Under the pieces are notes generated by a model, which saw only the letters and a program-made list of their open reading frames with translations, did no database searches and was not told where the DNA came from. This document shows positions 45,634-57,010 of a DNA stretch of 64,000 nucleotides, piece by piece (within the stretch, counting starts at the first letter, position 1; each line of letters opens with the position of its first letter). The stretch covers positions 244,400-308,399 of the forward strand of contig SHYK01000001.1 of NCBI GenBank assembly GCA_009692845.1, read 5' to 3'. The position numbers and the translations under genes are program-made. This DNA comes from Chloroflexota bacterium (GTDB lineage: Bacteria; Chloroflexota; UBA6077; SHYK01).

Positions 45634-47676
45634 TTGGACCTTTCACTTATTCGGAATATTGGCATCATCGCGCATATCGATGCGGGGAAAACCACCACTA
45701 CTGAGCGCATCCTGTACTTCACGGGGAAGATCTACAAGATGGGAGAGGTGCACGAGGGCACCGCGGTCATGGACTGGATGGCTCAGGAGCGTGAGCGCGG
45801 GATCACCATCACGGCGGCGGCGACCAGCGCCGAGTGGCGCGACCACGTCATCAACATTATTGACACGCCGGGCCATGTGGATTTCACGGTCGAAGTCGAG
45901 CGCTCTTTGCGGGTACTCGATGGCGGTGTGGTGGTTTTCGACGGGGTAGCCGGAGTCGAGCCACAAACTGAGACTGTGTGGCGTCAGGCGGACAAATACG
46001 GGGTTCCCCGCATCTGCTTTGTGAATAAAATGGACCGGGTGGGAGCGGATTTCTACCGGACGCTGGCGATGATCGAGGAACGACTCGGGGCGCAGCCGGT
46101 TCCTATTCAGCTGCCCATCGGCGCAGAATCTTCGTTCGTCGGGGTCATTGATCTCGTCGACTGGCGGGCCTGGAAATGGGGATCGGATGCGGACGAAGCT
46201 CCGCAAGAAGAGCCCGTTCCCGATGATATGTTGGCCGAAGCGCAACAGGCTCGGGAAAAGCTGATTGAGCGAGTTGTCGAGCAGGACGATGCGCTCCTTC
46301 ACTTGTATCTGGAGGGGCATCAGATTTCCCAAGCGGATCTCAAGAAAGGGCTCCGACAGGCAACGGTTGACGGGAAGGTCATCCCGGTACTCTGCGGCTC
46401 GTCGCTCAAGAACAAGGGAGTCCAGACCCTATTGGATGCTGTGGTTGATTACCTGCCATCCCCGCTGGATCGCCCGCCAGTAGCCGGCTTGCATCCGCGA
46501 ACCGGTGAACTCGAAGCTCGGCGTGCCGCGGTGGAGGAGCCCCTCGCCGCGCTCGCATTTAAGATCGTTGCGGACGCGTTTGTAGGGAAGTTGGCGTATA
46601 TCCGGGTTTATTCCGGCGTCATTCGAAGTGGGTCCTACGTCTACAACTCGAGCAAAGGCGAGCGAGAGCGGATCAGCCGACTGCTCAAGATGCACGCGAA
46701 TCACCGGGAAGATGTTGAGTCGGTCTCCGCGGGCGACATTGCCGCCCTCGTCGGCCTGAAGTCGACCGTCACCGGAGACACGCTGTGTGATCCGGACAAG
46801 CCGCTGATTCTGGAGAGTATTAAATTTCCCGAGCCGGTTATCTCAGTGGCCATCGAGCCGAAGACGAAGATGGACCAGGATCGCATGGTTATGGCACTGG
46901 TTCGACTCGGTGAGGAAGATCCGACCTTCCGGGTTCGAACGGACCCGGACAGTGGCCAAACGCTGATCTCCGGAATGGGTGAGCTCCACCTCGAGGTGAT
47001 CGTGGATCGGCTGATTCGGGAATATAAAGTGGACGCTCGGGTGGGCCGACCCCAGGTAGCGTACCGGGAGACCATCACTAGGAAGGCTCGGGAGCAAGGG
47101 CGTTATGTGCACCAGTCCGGTGGACGGGGCCAGTATGGTGACGTTTGGCTCGAGGTCGAGCCGCGGGAGCCTGGAGAGGGCTTCGAATTCGTTGACAAGA
47201 CGGTGGGCGGAGTGATACCCAAGGAGTTCATCCCGGCGGTGGCGGCAGGCGTCCGCGAAGCTCTTGATACCGGCGTGGTGGCGGGTTTTCCGTTGGTCGA
47301 TCTGCGGGCGACCCTAGTCGATGGATCGTACCATGAGGTCGATTCATCGGAGATGGCATTCAAGATCGCCGGCTCTATTGCTCTGAGACGAGCCGTGGAG
47401 CATGCGGGTCCGCAACTGCTCCAACCGATCATGAAAGTCGAGATAGTGGTGCCGGATGCGATGCTTGGGGACGTCGTCGGTGACATAAATGCTCGCCGGG
47501 GCCGGATCGAGGGCATGGATGCTCGGAGCGGCAGCCAGACCATACAGGGTCAGGTTCCGCTATCAGAAATGTTTGGTTATGCCACGAGACTGCGGTCGCT
47601 TACCCAAGGGCGGGCGAGCTTTTCGATGGAATTCTCGCATTATGAGCCGGTTTCCAAGGAGGTTTTGACCCGTTAG
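45634..47676 (+). CDS. fusA: Elongation factor G
   Basis: 680 residues from TTG. Translocase GTPase. The P-loop reads '[20 protein letters not shown]', switch 2 '[20 protein letters not shown]', and G4 '[13 protein letters not shown]'. Domain II has '[20 protein letters not shown]' and domain IV '[20 protein letters not shown]'. All five domains are present. A TTG start for such an abundant protein is unusual, but no ATG is available in frame nearby. Confidence 0.97.
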   Translation: MDLSLIRNIGIIAHIDAGKTTTTERILYFTGKIYKMGEVHEGTAVMDWMAQERERGITITAAATSAEWRDHVINIIDTPGHVDFTVEVERSLRVLDGGVVVFDGVAGVEPQTETVWRQADKYGVPRICFVNKMDRVGADFYRTLAMIEERLGAQPVPIQLPIGAESSFVGVIDLVDWRAWKWGSDADEAPQEEPVPDDMLAEAQQAREKLIERVVEQDDALLHLYLEGHQISQADLKKGLRQATVDGKVIPVLCGSSLKNKGVQTLLDAVVDYLPSPLDRPPVAGLHPRTGELEARRAAVEEPLAALAFKIVADAFVGKLAYIRVYSGVIRSGSYVYNSSKGERERISRLLKMHANHREDVESVSAGDIAALVGLKSTVTGDTLCDPDKPLILESIKFPEPVISVAIEPKTKMDQDRMVMALVRLGEEDPTFRVRTDPDSGQTLISGMGELHLEVIVDRLIREYKVDARVGRPQVAYRETITRKAREQGRYVHQSGGRGQYGDVWLEVEPREPGEGFEFVDKTVGGVIPKEFIPAVAAGVREALDTGVVAGFPLVDLRATLVDGSYHEVDSSEMAFKIAGSIALRRAVEHAGPQLLQPIMKVEIVVPDAMLGDVVGDINARRGRIEGMDARSGSQTIQGQVPLSEMFGYATRLRSLTQGRASFSMEFSHYEPVSKEVLTR

Positions 47677-47694
47677 CTCATAACAGAGAGGGCC

Positions 47695-47723
47695 TGGCAA
47701 TGTCAGGTGTTCTTTGTTACAAT
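47695..47723 (+). promoter_or_regulatory. Promoter for tuf
   Basis: TGGCAA (47695-47700), 17-base spacer, TACAAT (47718-47723) preceded by TGT, again an extended -10. It allows tuf, and probably the S10 cluster, to be transcribed separately from rpoBC-rpsL-rpsG-fusA. Confidence 0.6.
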
Positions 47724-47735
47724 CCATTTTTGCGC

Positions 47736-47786
47736 GCCCAGCCCGATTCCCGTATCAGTGTGTCCAACGGGAACGCAGGGCTGGGC
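47736..47786 (+). promoter_or_regulatory. Strong hairpin in the tuf leader
   Basis: Outer stem GCCCAGCCC (47736-47744) with GGGCTGGGC (47778-47786), inner stem TTCCCGT (47747-47753) with ACGGGAA (47767-47773), terminal loop 13 bases. It starts about seven bases after the expected transcription start and stops about 20 bases before the AGGAGAGG ribosome site. It could stabilise the mRNA or respond to a ligand or protein. No known riboswitch was recognised. Confidence 0.6.
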
Positions 47787-47818
47787 AATGTTCTCTTTAA
47801 TACCAGGAGAGGTTTCTG

Positions 47819-49018
<1,200 letters not shown>

Positions 49019-49022
49019 GGGA

Positions 49023-49337
49023 ATGGCAAGAACTCGCCAGCGGATCCGGATCCGGCTCAAGGCCTTTGACCACAAGGGTTTGGACCAGGCTGCCCGGCAA
49101 ATCGTCGAGACAGCGGAGCGGACTGGGGCTCAGGTCGCTGGTCCGGTGCCGCTACCGACCCGTATCGAAAAGTTCTGCGTTATTCGCTCGCCGTTTATCG
49201 ACAAGGATTCAAGAGAGCAGTTCGAGATTCGGACCCATAAGCGTCTTATTGACGTGCTGGATCCGAGTCCGCGCACCATCGACGCCCTGATGCGCCTCAA
49301 TCTGGCCTCGGGCGTTGACATCGAAATCAAACTCTAA
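49023..49337 (+). CDS. rpsJ: 30S ribosomal protein S10
   Basis: 104 residues, '[20 protein letters not shown]' to '[11 protein letters not shown]'. S10 sits in the 30S head and also pairs with NusB/NusG in antitermination. ATG 49023, with AAGGGA upstream, is the family start; the frame is open further upstream inside tuf. First gene of the S10 cluster. Confidence 0.97.
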   Translation: MARTRQRIRIRLKAFDHKGLDQAARQIVETAERTGAQVAGPVPLPTRIEKFCVIRSPFIDKDSREQFEIRTHKRLIDVLDPSPRTIDALMRLNLASGVDIEIKL

Positions 49338-49352
49338 ACAAGGCGGATCAGC

Positions 49353-49997
49353 GTGATTCTGGGGCTAATGGGCCGAAAATTGGGCATGGGCCGAATGGTT
49401 GACAGCAATGGGGTGGTAGTCTCAGCCACGCTGCTGTCAGTCGGACCGTGCTTCGTGACCCAGGTGAAGACGGCAGAGCGAGATGGGTACCGGGCGATCC
49501 AGATCGGCTATGAAGAATCCACCAAGCTGTCGAAGCCGCAACTCGGACATGTTGGCGCGGTGGGCAAGCTCCGCCATTTGCGAGAGGTGCCCTTCGATGC
49601 TGATGCAGATCCGGCTTCGCTGGCAGTCGGTGAAAAGTTCGATGTGTCGGTCTTCGTTGCGGACGAGAAAGTGGATGTCGTTGGGGTCTCCAAGGGTCGG
49701 GGATTCGCGGGGACCATCAAACGGCACGGATTCCATGGTGGTCCCAAAACCCACGGACAGTCGGACCGATGGCGAGCGCCGGGTGCGATCGGAGCGGGCA
49801 CGACACCTGGGCGTGTTTACAAGGGCACCCGGATGTCGGGCCGAATGGGCGGAGACGTGGTTACGACGAAGCGCCTTCAAGTACTGGCGGTCGACGCCGA
49901 AAAGGCGCTGGTCGCGGTAAAGGGTGCGGTTCCGGGGCCCACGGGCGGTCTGATTTTTGTCAAGAAGAGTCGGCCGACTGGACGACGGAAAAGGTAA
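49353..49997 (+). CDS. rplC: 50S ribosomal protein L3
   Basis: 214 residues from GTG. L3 organises the 23S rRNA 3' domain near the peptidyl-transferase centre. The loop 'GFAGTIKRHGFHGGPKTHGQ' and 'KGTRMSGRMGGDVVTTKRLQ' are diagnostic. Typical length. Confidence 0.97.
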   Translation: MILGLMGRKLGMGRMVDSNGVVVSATLLSVGPCFVTQVKTAERDGYRAIQIGYEESTKLSKPQLGHVGAVGKLRHLREVPFDADADPASLAVGEKFDVSVFVADEKVDVVGVSKGRGFAGTIKRHGFHGGPKTHGQSDRWRAPGAIGAGTTPGRVYKGTRMSGRMGGDVVTTKRLQVLAVDAEKALVAVKGAVPGPTGGLIFVKKSRPTGRRKR

Positions 49998-49999
49998 GA

Positions 50000-50659
50000 A
50001 TGGAAGTTGCCATCCGAACCGCCTCCGGAACCAGTGGCGGGACCATCATGCTCGACGACCAGGTTTTTGGCATTGAGCCGAACCGGGCTGTGCTTCATCA
50101 AGCGATGGTGGCGCAGCTCTCCAATCAACGGCAAGGAACCGCGGATACCCTCACTCGCGGTGAAGTCGCGGGAAGCACTCGTAAGATGTGGCGACAAAAA
50201 GGGACCGGGCACGCGCGGCAAGGCCCTCGGACTGCCCCGCATTGGCGCGGCGGCGGGGTCGTATTTGGGCCTCATCCGCGAGGATATAGACGGGATATGC
50301 CGAAGCAGATGCGTCGACTGGCGCTGCGGTCGGCTTTGTCTGACAAGATGGAAGCGGGCGATGTGATGGTGGTCGATCAACTGGGGGTGGAAGACGGCCG
50401 CACTAAGACGCTGCTGCTGGCTATGGAAGCCCTGGGACTGACCGGGAATATTCTGATTATCCTCCCCGAGCGAGATGATGCGATGAGGCGAGCAGCGGGG
50501 AACCTGGCCAAGGTATTCGTTGCCGACCCAAGCAGTTTCGACTTGCTGCAAGTGATCCAGGCCAACAAGGTGGTGTTCGTTGGGGAGGCCGCCCAACGTC
50601 TGAGCGAGATCCTAGCGAAGGCCCCCCGACCGCGACCAAGCGGACAGCGGCCCGGATGA
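50000..50659 (+). CDS. rplD: 50S ribosomal protein L4
   Basis: 219 residues from ATG 50000, two bases after rplC. The extended loop that lines the exit tunnel is seen as '[20 protein letters not shown]' and '[17 protein letters not shown]'. L4 represses the S10 operon in E. coli; no matching leader structure was identified here. The C-terminus ends in a short Pro/Arg-rich tail. Confidence 0.96.
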   Translation: MEVAIRTASGTSGGTIMLDDQVFGIEPNRAVLHQAMVAQLSNQRQGTADTLTRGEVAGSTRKMWRQKGTGHARQGPRTAPHWRGGGVVFGPHPRGYRRDMPKQMRRLALRSALSDKMEAGDVMVVDQLGVEDGRTKTLLLAMEALGLTGNILIILPERDDAMRRAAGNLAKVFVADPSSFDLLQVIQANKVVFVGEAAQRLSEILAKAPRPRPSGQRPG

Positions 50660-50663
50660 ATCA

Positions 50664-50948
50664 ATGAACTCGTACGAGGTGCTGCGGCGTCCGGTTATTA
50701 CTGAAAAGGCCACGATGCTAGGCGAAGGCGGGCAGTACGTTTTCGAGGTTGCCCGAGATGCCAATAAAATCGAAGTGAAGCGAGCAGTTGAAGAGATTTT
50801 TCGCGTCCATGTGCGGGCAGTGAACGTCATCCGCGTACATGGGAAAGTCAAGCGCATGGGGCGGAGCGTCGGCCATACCGCGGTCTGGAAAAAGGCCATA
50901 GTCGCGCTTAAAGCGGGCGAACGAATCGAGCTCTTCGAGGGCATTTAG
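50664..50948 (+). CDS. rplW: 50S ribosomal protein L23
   Basis: 94 residues. Located at the tunnel exit, where it docks SRP and trigger factor. 'EVLRRPVITEKATML' and 'VEEIFRVHVRAVNVIRVHGK' match the family, as does 'WKKAIVALKAGERIELFEG' at the end. Confidence 0.96.
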   Translation: MNSYEVLRRPVITEKATMLGEGGQYVFEVARDANKIEVKRAVEEIFRVHVRAVNVIRVHGKVKRMGRSVGHTAVWKKAIVALKAGERIELFEGI

Positions 50949-50974
50949 CCCTAATCGACTGAGGTGCAGAGTTA

Positions 50975-51802
50975 ATGCCGACAAGAACATATCGACCTAC
51001 AACCGCAAGTCGGCGGGGTATGGTCGGGTTTACGTTTTCAGAAATAACGAAGACGAAGCCGGAGAAGAACCTTGTCGAGCCGCTAAAGAGCCGGGCTGGT
51101 CGCAACAATATGGGGCGGCTTACCGTCCGCCACCAGGGTGGTGGCGCAAAAAGAATGTACCGCCTGATTGACTGGAAGCGAGACAAGATCGGGGTCGACG
51201 CTGTAGTGACGGCGATTGAGTATGACCCGAATCGCTCAGCCCGAATTGCCCTCGTTCAATACTCGGATGGGGAGCGCCGATACATCATCGCGCCCAACGG
51301 TCTGAAGGTTGGGGCCGCCGTTGCAAGTGGCATTGGATCCGAGATCAACGTGGGGAATGCGCTGCCACTAAAGAACATTCCGGTTGGCACCACGATTCAC
51401 AACATTGAGCTGCGGCCCGGCCAGGGCGCGCGGATGGTTCGGAGTGCCGGAAATTCGGCGCAGTTGCTGGCGAAAGAGGGCGACTGGGCCCAGATTCGGC
51501 TTCCTTCTGGGGAAGTCCGACGAGTGGGCTTGGCCTGCATGGCCACGGTCGGCCAGGTGGGAAACTCAGAGCACGCGGGCGAAAAACTTGGCAAGGCGGG
51601 TCGAAGCCGGTGGCGGGGAATTCGCCCCACTGTGCGGGGTTCGGTAATGAACCCGCGAGACCATCCCCACGGTGGGGGTGAGGGCAAGGCCCCCCGCGGT
51701 GGACAGCCTCAGACTCCCTGGGGAAAGCCCGCGATGGGCTATCGCACGCGGCGGCGGAAAGATACTGACCGCTTCATCGTGCGCCGGCGCGGGGCGAGGT
51801 AG
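50975..51802 (+). CDS. rplB: 50S ribosomal protein L2
   Basis: 275 residues. L2 bridges the subunits and is needed for peptidyl-transferase assembly. '[20 protein letters not shown]' and '[18 protein letters not shown]', with the conserved His of the DHPHGGGEG loop, are diagnostic. Length is standard. Confidence 0.97.
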   Translation: MPTRTYRPTTASRRGMVGFTFSEITKTKPEKNLVEPLKSRAGRNNMGRLTVRHQGGGAKRMYRLIDWKRDKIGVDAVVTAIEYDPNRSARIALVQYSDGERRYIIAPNGLKVGAAVASGIGSEINVGNALPLKNIPVGTTIHNIELRPGQGARMVRSAGNSAQLLAKEGDWAQIRLPSGEVRRVGLACMATVGQVGNSEHAGEKLGKAGRSRWRGIRPTVRGSVMNPRDHPHGGGEGKAPRGGQPQTPWGKPAMGYRTRRRKDTDRFIVRRRGAR

Positions 51803-51809
51803 GAGAAAC

Positions 51810-52094
51810 GTGAGTCGTTCGCTAAAAAAAGGCCCCTACGTCGATGTGAAACTGCTCCGGAAGGTTGAAGTCCTGAACCAATCAGGCCGAAAAGCTGTCT
51901 TGAAGACGTGGTCCCGCGCTTCGACGGTGTTTCCTCAAATGGTGGGGCACACTATTGGGGTACACGACGGGCGCAGGCACGTACCGATTTACGTGACCGA
52001 GAACATGGTGGGCCATAAGCTAGGTGAATTTGCACCGACTCGGCACTTCCGTGGGCACACTGCTCGGGGCGAGAAAGCGACGCGGGTCCGGTGA
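51810..52094 (+). CDS. rpsS: 30S ribosomal protein S19
   Basis: 94 residues from GTG 51810, preceded by AGGAG; the frame is open upstream inside rplB but the family begins at '[11 protein letters not shown]'. Contains '[20 protein letters not shown]' and '[18 protein letters not shown]'. S19 sits in the 30S head and binds RimM during assembly. Confidence 0.97.
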   Translation: MSRSLKKGPYVDVKLLRKVEVLNQSGRKAVLKTWSRASTVFPQMVGHTIGVHDGRRHVPIYVTENMVGHKLGEFAPTRHFRGHTARGEKATRVR

Positions 52095-52118
52095 ATGTGC
52101 GCGCGGTCGAGGTGAACA

Positions 52119-52463
52119 ATGGCTATTGAGGTTCATGCAATCGCGCGAAACGTGCGCATGTCTCCCCGCAAGGTGCGCCTGGTAGGCGCTGCGATAAAGG
52201 GAAAGCGCGTCAGCGAGGCGCTGTCGATGCTGCGGTTTATGCCACAACGGGCGAGCACCTCGGTGGCGAAGGCGCTTAAATCGGCTTCGGCCAACGCCGA
52301 GAACAATCTGGATATGGAGCCGGAGAACCTGTATATCGTGCGGGTTTACGCCGATGGCGGTCGGATGGTGAAGCGCTTCCGAGCGAAAGCGCGGGGGCGA
52401 GCCGGTGCGCTGCACAAGCGGTCGGCTCATATCACGGTCGTCGTAGCAGAGAAGGAGGGCTAG
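52119..52463 (+). CDS. rplV: 50S ribosomal protein L22
   Basis: 114 residues. Tunnel-lining protein. 'IARNVRMSPRKVRLVGAAIK' and the hairpin region 'RFRAKARGRAGALHKRSAHI' are typical. Starts 24 bases after rpsS. Confidence 0.96.
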   Translation: MAIEVHAIARNVRMSPRKVRLVGAAIKGKRVSEALSMLRFMPQRASTSVAKALKSASANAENNLDMEPENLYIVRVYADGGRMVKRFRAKARGRAGALHKRSAHITVVVAEKEG

Positions 52464-52465
52464 GC

Positions 52466-53278
52466 ATGGGACAGAAAGTCCATCCAATTGGCTTCCGACT
52501 CGGGTTCACGGCCGAGCGACAGGCGCGTTGGTTCGCGGACCGTCGGGGATTCGCGGGACTGCTGCAGGAAGACTTAAAGATCAGGCGCAACATTGACGCG
52601 CGCCTAAAAGACGCGGGCGTTCCGAGGGTCGATATCGAGCGATCGGCCAATCAAATAAGTGTGACTATTCACGCAGCAAAGCCCGGAATCGTGATAGGCA
52701 AGGGCGGCGCGAAGATCGAAGAATTGCGGCGAACGCTGGAGCAGGCCACCGAGAAGCGGGTTCGGATCAATATCGCGGAGATCCGACAGCCGGAATTGAG
52801 CGCGACCTTGGTGGCGCGAAGTGTGGCGGATCAGTTGGAGCGACGTGTCGCGTTCCGTCGCGTATTGCGCCAGGCGGTGACCCGTTCGATGCGGGCCGGG
52901 GCTCGCGGGGTGCGCTTGCAAGTGGCGGGGCGCCTCGGGGGCAGCGAGATGGCTCGCCGCGAATGGGAGCGGGAGGGGCGCGTGCCCCTGCACACGCTCC
53001 GTGCGGACATTGACTTTGGACGAGCCGAGGCCCACACGAGTTATGGGGCGGTGGGAGTAAAAGCTTGGATCTATCGAGGGGATGCTGGTGTGGTTGGCAT
53101 GGCTGTGCCTCTGCCAAGTGCCCCGCCTCGGACGATGGGCGGAGGAAGACCGCCTACCAATATCGTGGATGAACTCGAAGAGGATTTGCCGATCCCCGAG
53201 GGACCCGCGATCTTCGAGCCTGATGAGCCAGAAGAGGCCGAGGGGAACGATAGCGATGCTTCAACCACGCCGAGTTAA
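52466..53278 (+). CDS. rpsC: 30S ribosomal protein S3
   Basis: 270 residues, about 35-40 longer than E. coli S3. N-terminal '[15 protein letters not shown]', KH domain with '[20 protein letters not shown]', and C-domain with '[20 protein letters not shown]'. S3 helps form the mRNA entry helicase. The extra C-terminus (from about residue 225) is acidic, with many Glu, Asp and Pro. The last 23 bases overlap rplP. Confidence 0.96.
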   Translation: MGQKVHPIGFRLGFTAERQARWFADRRGFAGLLQEDLKIRRNIDARLKDAGVPRVDIERSANQISVTIHAAKPGIVIGKGGAKIEELRRTLEQATEKRVRINIAEIRQPELSATLVARSVADQLERRVAFRRVLRQAVTRSMRAGARGVRLQVAGRLGGSEMARREWEREGRVPLHTLRADIDFGRAEAHTSYGAVGVKAWIYRGDAGVVGMAVPLPSAPPRTMGGGRPPTNIVDELEEDLPIPEGPAIFEPDEPEEAEGNDSDASTTPS

Positions 53279-53678
53279 GTACCGCAAGCCGCATCGCGGG
53301 CGAATGAAAGGCATCGCAACAACCGGGAACGAGATTGCGTTCGGAGACCTGGGCATCCAGGCGCTGGAGCCCGCGTGGATCACCGCTCGTCAAATAGAGG
53401 CCGCCCGACGGGCGATCACTCACCATTGCCGGCGGGGCGGAAAAGTTTGGATCCGGATTTTCCCGGATAAAGCGGTTTCGAAGAAGCCCGCTGAAACTCG
53501 AATGGGAAGCGGCAAAGGCGCGCCGGATCATTGGGTTGCGGTTGTTCGCCCAGGCCGGGTGATGTTTGAGGTGGCCGGCGTGGCGTCGGACTTGGCTCGC
53601 GAGGCTCTTCTGCTCGCCTGCCACAAGTTGCCGATTGCAACTCGTCTAGTCGAACGTAAAGAACCGGTGGTCGCGTAA
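53256..53678 (+). CDS. rplP: 50S ribosomal protein L16
   Basis: 140 residues from ATG 53256, which is the family start '[19 protein letters not shown]'; a longer upstream frame lies inside rpsC and is rejected. Contains '[20 protein letters not shown]' and '[19 protein letters not shown]'. L16 contacts A-site tRNA. A GAGGGG stretch precedes it within rpsC. Confidence 0.97.
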   Translation: MLQPRRVKYRKPHRGRMKGIATTGNEIAFGDLGIQALEPAWITARQIEAARRAITHHCRRGGKVWIRIFPDKAVSKKPAETRMGSGKGAPDHWVAVVRPGRVMFEVAGVASDLAREALLLACHKLPIATRLVERKEPVVA

Positions 53679-53887
53679 TGAACGCTTCTGAAATGCGGGA
53701 GTTCGACGAAGCAGAGCTGGCCAGGCGCGTGGCCGATTTCCAACAAGAGCTATTCAACCTCAGATTTCAATACGCCACTCGTCAGCTCACAAATCATGCG
53801 CGGTTTCGCGTGGTCCGCCGAGATATAGCTCGAATCCGGACATTGCAGAGAGAGCGGGAGTTGGGCCTAGGAGTTGAAAGTGCCTGA
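53678..53887 (+). CDS. rpmC: 50S ribosomal protein L29
   Basis: 69 residues, two long helices. '[18 protein letters not shown]' then '[18 protein letters not shown]', the conserved L29 core. It overlaps the rplP stop by one base and overlaps the rpsQ start by eight. Confidence 0.95.
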   Translation: MNASEMREFDEAELARRVADFQQELFNLRFQYATRQLTNHARFRVVRRDIARIRTLQRERELGLGVESA

Positions 53888-54191
53888 CCAAGACCGAACC
53901 CCGCGCCGCCTTTTGACTGGTAGAGTGTCTAGCGACAAGATGGATAAAACTGTGGTCGTGGCGGTGGACGTGGTGCGGAGGCACCGGGTTTACGGACGGC
54001 TGATGCACCATACGCGAAAGTTCAAGGCGCACGACCCCCAAAATCGCAGTCAAGTGGGGGATGTAGTCGAGATTCGAGAGAGCCGACCCCTGAGTCGTGA
54101 AAAGCGGTGGGTGGTTGCGAAGATCCTGCGGGGTGGGCACGAGGAAATCCCTATTGTGGAACCGTCCTCGGTGGCGGAGAAGACGCCGTGA
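53880..54191 (+). CDS. rpsQ: 30S ribosomal protein S17
   Basis: 103 residues from GTG 53880, with AGGAG upstream; a TTG six bases earlier is less likely. '[19 protein letters not shown]' and '[20 protein letters not shown]' are the family's OB-fold strands. S17 binds the 16S 5' domain. The C-terminus is slightly extended. Confidence 0.95.
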   Translation: MPDQDRTPRRLLTGRVSSDKMDKTVVVAVDVVRRHRVYGRLMHHTRKFKAHDPQNRSQVGDVVEIRESRPLSREKRWVVAKILRGGHEEIPIVEPSSVAEKTP

Positions 54192-54553
54192 TCCGCCCGT
54201 TCACGCGGTGTCGGGTGGCCGATAACACCGGTGCTCGGGAGATCATGTGCATCCGGGTATTGGCGGCCAACAAGGAATACGCGGAAATCGGGGATGTGAT
54301 CGTGGGAACGATAAAGACGGCCACGCCCGGTGGAGCAGTAAAAAAGAGCGATGTCGTCAGAGCGGTGGTGGTGCGGACGGCGAAGGAGCACGGACGTCCG
54401 GATGGCTCCACGATCAGATTTGACGACAACGCGGTGGTCATACTGTCAGACAAGCTCAACCCGAGGGGGACCAGAATTTTCGGTCCGGTGGCGCGGGAAC
54501 TTCGAGAGAAGAATTACATGAAGATCGTTTCGCTTGCTCCAGAGGTCCTCTAA
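54188..54553 (+). CDS. rplN: 50S ribosomal protein L14
   Basis: 121 residues from GTG 54188, overlapping the rpsQ stop as GTGA. It starts '[20 protein letters not shown]', where most L14 read 'MIQxxTxLxVADNSGA'. It has '[20 protein letters not shown]' and '[20 protein letters not shown]'. It binds 23S rRNA at the subunit interface. Confidence 0.97.
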   Translation: MIRPFTRCRVADNTGAREIMCIRVLAANKEYAEIGDVIVGTIKTATPGGAVKKSDVVRAVVVRTAKEHGRPDGSTIRFDDNAVVILSDKLNPRGTRIFGPVARELREKNYMKIVSLAPEVL

Positions 54554-54864
54554 TGTTCCGGATCAAGGCCGATGATACCGTGGAAGTTCGCAAAGGAAAA
54601 GACCGCGGCAAGCGGGGCAAGGTCCGTCAGGTGCTCGTGAAAGAAGGGCGTGCCGTCGTCGCCGAGATCAACGTCATGAAGAAGCACGTCAAGCCGGGCC
54701 AGGAGGCCCGCCAGGCGGGAATCATTGACATCGAGGCTCCCATCCAGATGGCCAATCTGGCTTTGGTGTGTGCCAAATGCGGGAAGCCTACCAAGGTCGG
54801 TACCCGGATCCTCGAGGATGGGACCAAGGCGCGTTTTTGCAAAACTTGCGGGGAATTGACGTAG
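54553..54864 (+). CDS. rplX: 50S ribosomal protein L24
   Basis: 103 residues, overlapping the rplN stop by one base. KOW motif '[20 protein letters not shown]', then '[20 protein letters not shown]' and a C-terminal four-cysteine zinc ribbon ('[11 protein letters not shown]', 'CKTCGE'). L24 starts 50S assembly. Confidence 0.96.
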   Translation: MFRIKADDTVEVRKGKDRGKRGKVRQVLVKEGRAVVAEINVMKKHVKPGQEARQAGIIDIEAPIQMANLALVCAKCGKPTKVGTRILEDGTKARFCKTCGELT

Positions 54865-54877
54865 GAGCCCATCGAGA

Positions 54878-55429
54878 ATGACATCGCGGCTACAAGAGAG
54901 GTATGAGGAAGAGATCGTTGCGGCGCTGCAACGGGAGTTCGAATATCGAAACGTGATGCAGGTGCCCCGCCTTCACAAGGTGGTACTGAATATTGGTCTT
55001 GGTGAGGCGGTGCGCGAGCCGAAAACGATGGACGCCGCGGTTCATGACCTTTCAGTGATCTCCGGCCAGCGACCAATCGTGACGAAAGCGCGGAAATCGA
55101 TTGCTGGGTTCCGCCTGCGAACTGGGATGCCGATCGGCGCCACGGTGACGCTACGAGGCGATCGCATGTATGAGTTCCTCGATCGGCTTGTGAGCATCGG
55201 ACTGCCCCGGGTGCGGGATTTCCGCGGTATCTCGGATCGAGCCTTTGACGGCCGGGGAAATTGCACGATTGGGCTGCGCGAGCAATTGATTTTTCCCGAG
55301 ATCGAATATGACAAGATCGACCGAGTTCGGGGCATGGAAGTGACGGTGGTCACGAGCGCCCGTACGGACGAGGAAGGTAAACGATTGTTAGAGCTGCTGG
55401 GGGTTCCGTTTGAGCGGGCAGCGGCTTAG
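54878..55429 (+). CDS. rplE: 50S ribosomal protein L5
   Basis: 183 residues. Binds 5S rRNA in the central protuberance. '[18 protein letters not shown]', 'RQ'-type '[20 protein letters not shown]' and '[20 protein letters not shown]' are all characteristic. Standard length. Confidence 0.97.
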   Translation: MTSRLQERYEEEIVAALQREFEYRNVMQVPRLHKVVLNIGLGEAVREPKTMDAAVHDLSVISGQRPIVTKARKSIAGFRLRTGMPIGATVTLRGDRMYEFLDRLVSIGLPRVRDFRGISDRAFDGRGNCTIGLREQLIFPEIEYDKIDRVRGMEVTVVTSARTDEEGKRLLELLGVPFERAAA

Positions 55430-55487
55430 CCTGGGCGAAGCTGGAGGAGCGATAGACTCCAGCCGGCGTATGGTGAGAGGATAAAGG

Positions 55488-55673
55488 TTGGCAAAAACAT
55501 CAAAGATCGTGAAGTCGATGAGACCGCCGAAGTTTTCCACGCAGCGGCACAATCGCTGCTTGCGGTGCGGGCGGCCTCGCGCCTTTATTCGTCGATTTGG
55601 ACTCTGCCGGATTTGCTTCAGAGAGCTGGCTCTTCGAGGTGAGATTCCGGGGATCACTAAGTCGAGCTGGTAG
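55488..55673 (+). CDS. rpsZ: 30S ribosomal protein S14, zinc-binding type
   Basis: 61 residues from a TTG start. Type-Z S14 with C-x2-C twice ('[20 protein letters not shown]'), binding zinc. The short type is common in Gram-positive-type and thermophilic lineages, while the long zinc-free form dominates in proteobacteria. GAGAGG and AAAGG lie upstream. rpsH starts three bases after the stop. Confidence 0.95.
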   Translation: MAKTSKIVKSMRPPKFSTQRHNRCLRCGRPRAFIRRFGLCRICFRELALRGEIPGITKSSW

Positions 55674-55675
55674 GG

Positions 55676-56071
55676 ATGCTCACTGATCCTATCGCCGACA
55701 TGCTTACCCGGGTTCGCAACGCGGTTCGGGCTGGGCATCCAATTGTCGAGATGCCCGCGTCAAAATTGAAGGTGTCAATAGCGCAAGTCCTGCGCGAAGA
55801 AGGTTTCGTGCGGGGCTTCGACATGGTGGGAGCAGGGCCCAAACGAAAACTCCGGGTCCTCTTGGCCTACTCGCCGCGACGTGAGCCGCGTTTGCTCGGA
55901 TTGACGCGCATTAGCAAGCCGGGCCGTCGGGTGTATGTGCCACACGACCGGATCCCTCGAGTCTGGGGCGGGATCGGGGTGGCTATTCTCTCGACGTCGA
56001 GAGGTGTTATGACCGGGGACCATGCCAGACGGGATCACCTAGGCGGTGAAGTGCTCGCATATGTTTGGTAG
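55676..56071 (+). CDS. rpsH: 30S ribosomal protein S8
   Basis: 131 residues. 'MLTDPIADMLTRVRNAVRAG' is the conserved N-terminus and 'VAILSTSRGVMTGDHARRDH' the C-terminal core. S8 binds the 16S central domain and autoregulates the spc operon in E. coli. Confidence 0.97.
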   Translation: MLTDPIADMLTRVRNAVRAGHPIVEMPASKLKVSIAQVLREEGFVRGFDMVGAGPKRKLRVLLAYSPRREPRLLGLTRISKPGRRVYVPHDRIPRVWGGIGVAILSTSRGVMTGDHARRDHLGGEVLAYVW

Positions 56072-56084
56072 GTAGGGGGCAGCC

Positions 56085-56627
56085 GTGTCGCGTATTGGCC
56101 GCATGCCGATACCGGTTCCGTCGGGAATCACGATTGACATAACTGGGAGCCTGGTAACGGTCACAGGCGCCCGAGGGACGCTGAGCCAGGGCATTCCGGA
56201 CGGCATCTCAGTGCGGCGGGACGACGATCAGCTCGTTGTGGAACGGGAGACGGACAACCGGGTGCATCGGTCATTGCACGGTTTGACTCGCAGCCTGATC
56301 AACAACATGGTCGTCGGCATCAGTCAGGGATTCGAGAAAAGGCTGGAGATTGTAGGCACGGGCTACCGTGCGCAGATCGCCGGTGACAGCCTCAGTATTG
56401 CCGCGGGGTTTTCGCATCCGGTTGTGGTAAAGCCGCCTGAGGGTGTCACGTTCAGCATGGACGGGCCTCGGATGGTGATCGCTGGCATGGACAAACAACT
56501 GGTAGGGGAGACCGCTGCGCAGATCCGGCGGCTTCGGCCACCGGAACCGTACAAGGGCAAGGGTATCCGGTACCAGGGCGAATACGTTCGGCGCAAAGCC
56601 GGAAAAACCGGCAGCAAGAAGCGATAG
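56085..56627 (+). CDS. rplF: 50S ribosomal protein L6
   Basis: 180 residues from GTG. '[20 protein letters not shown]' at the start and '[20 protein letters not shown]' near the end are diagnostic. L6 lies near the factor-binding site. Confidence 0.97.
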   Translation: MSRIGRMPIPVPSGITIDITGSLVTVTGARGTLSQGIPDGISVRRDDDQLVVERETDNRVHRSLHGLTRSLINNMVVGISQGFEKRLEIVGTGYRAQIAGDSLSIAAGFSHPVVVKPPEGVTFSMDGPRMVIAGMDKQLVGETAAQIRRLRPPEPYKGKGIRYQGEYVRRKAGKTGSKKR

Positions 56628-56635
56628 GCGGGGTA

Positions 56636-56995
56636 ATGTTTAAGGGAGCGAATTCCGGCGCGGCGCGGCGCCGCCGACATGCCAGAATACGAAAACGGGT
56701 GGCAGGATCGGGCGAGAGGCCCAGGCTTTGTGTCTTTCGGAGCCTCACGCACATCTACGCTCAGGTTATCGATGATGTAGCAGGTCGGACTCTTGTGGCG
56801 GCCTCAACCGCAGAGCGGGAGAAAAAGGTCAGCGGAACAAAGTCGGACCAAGCGAAAGCGGTGGGTCTGGTGATTGCCGAGCGTGCCAAGGCGGCGGGAA
56901 TAACGCAGGTGGTGTTCGATCGCGGCGGCTACCTCTATCACGGGCGTGTTCAGCGCCTCGCAGAGGGAGCCCGCGAGGGCGGACTCGAGTTCTAG
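56636..56995 (+). CDS. rplR: 50S ribosomal protein L18
   Basis: 119 residues. '[20 protein letters not shown]' and '[18 protein letters not shown]' define L18, as does '[20 protein letters not shown]'. Binds 5S rRNA with L5. Confidence 0.97.
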   Translation: MFKGANSGAARRRRHARIRKRVAGSGERPRLCVFRSLTHIYAQVIDDVAGRTLVAASTAEREKKVSGTKSDQAKAVGLVIAERAKAAGITQVVFDRGGYLYHGRVQRLAEGAREGGLEF

Positions 56996-57010
56996 AGGAC
57001 GGAGAAAAGA

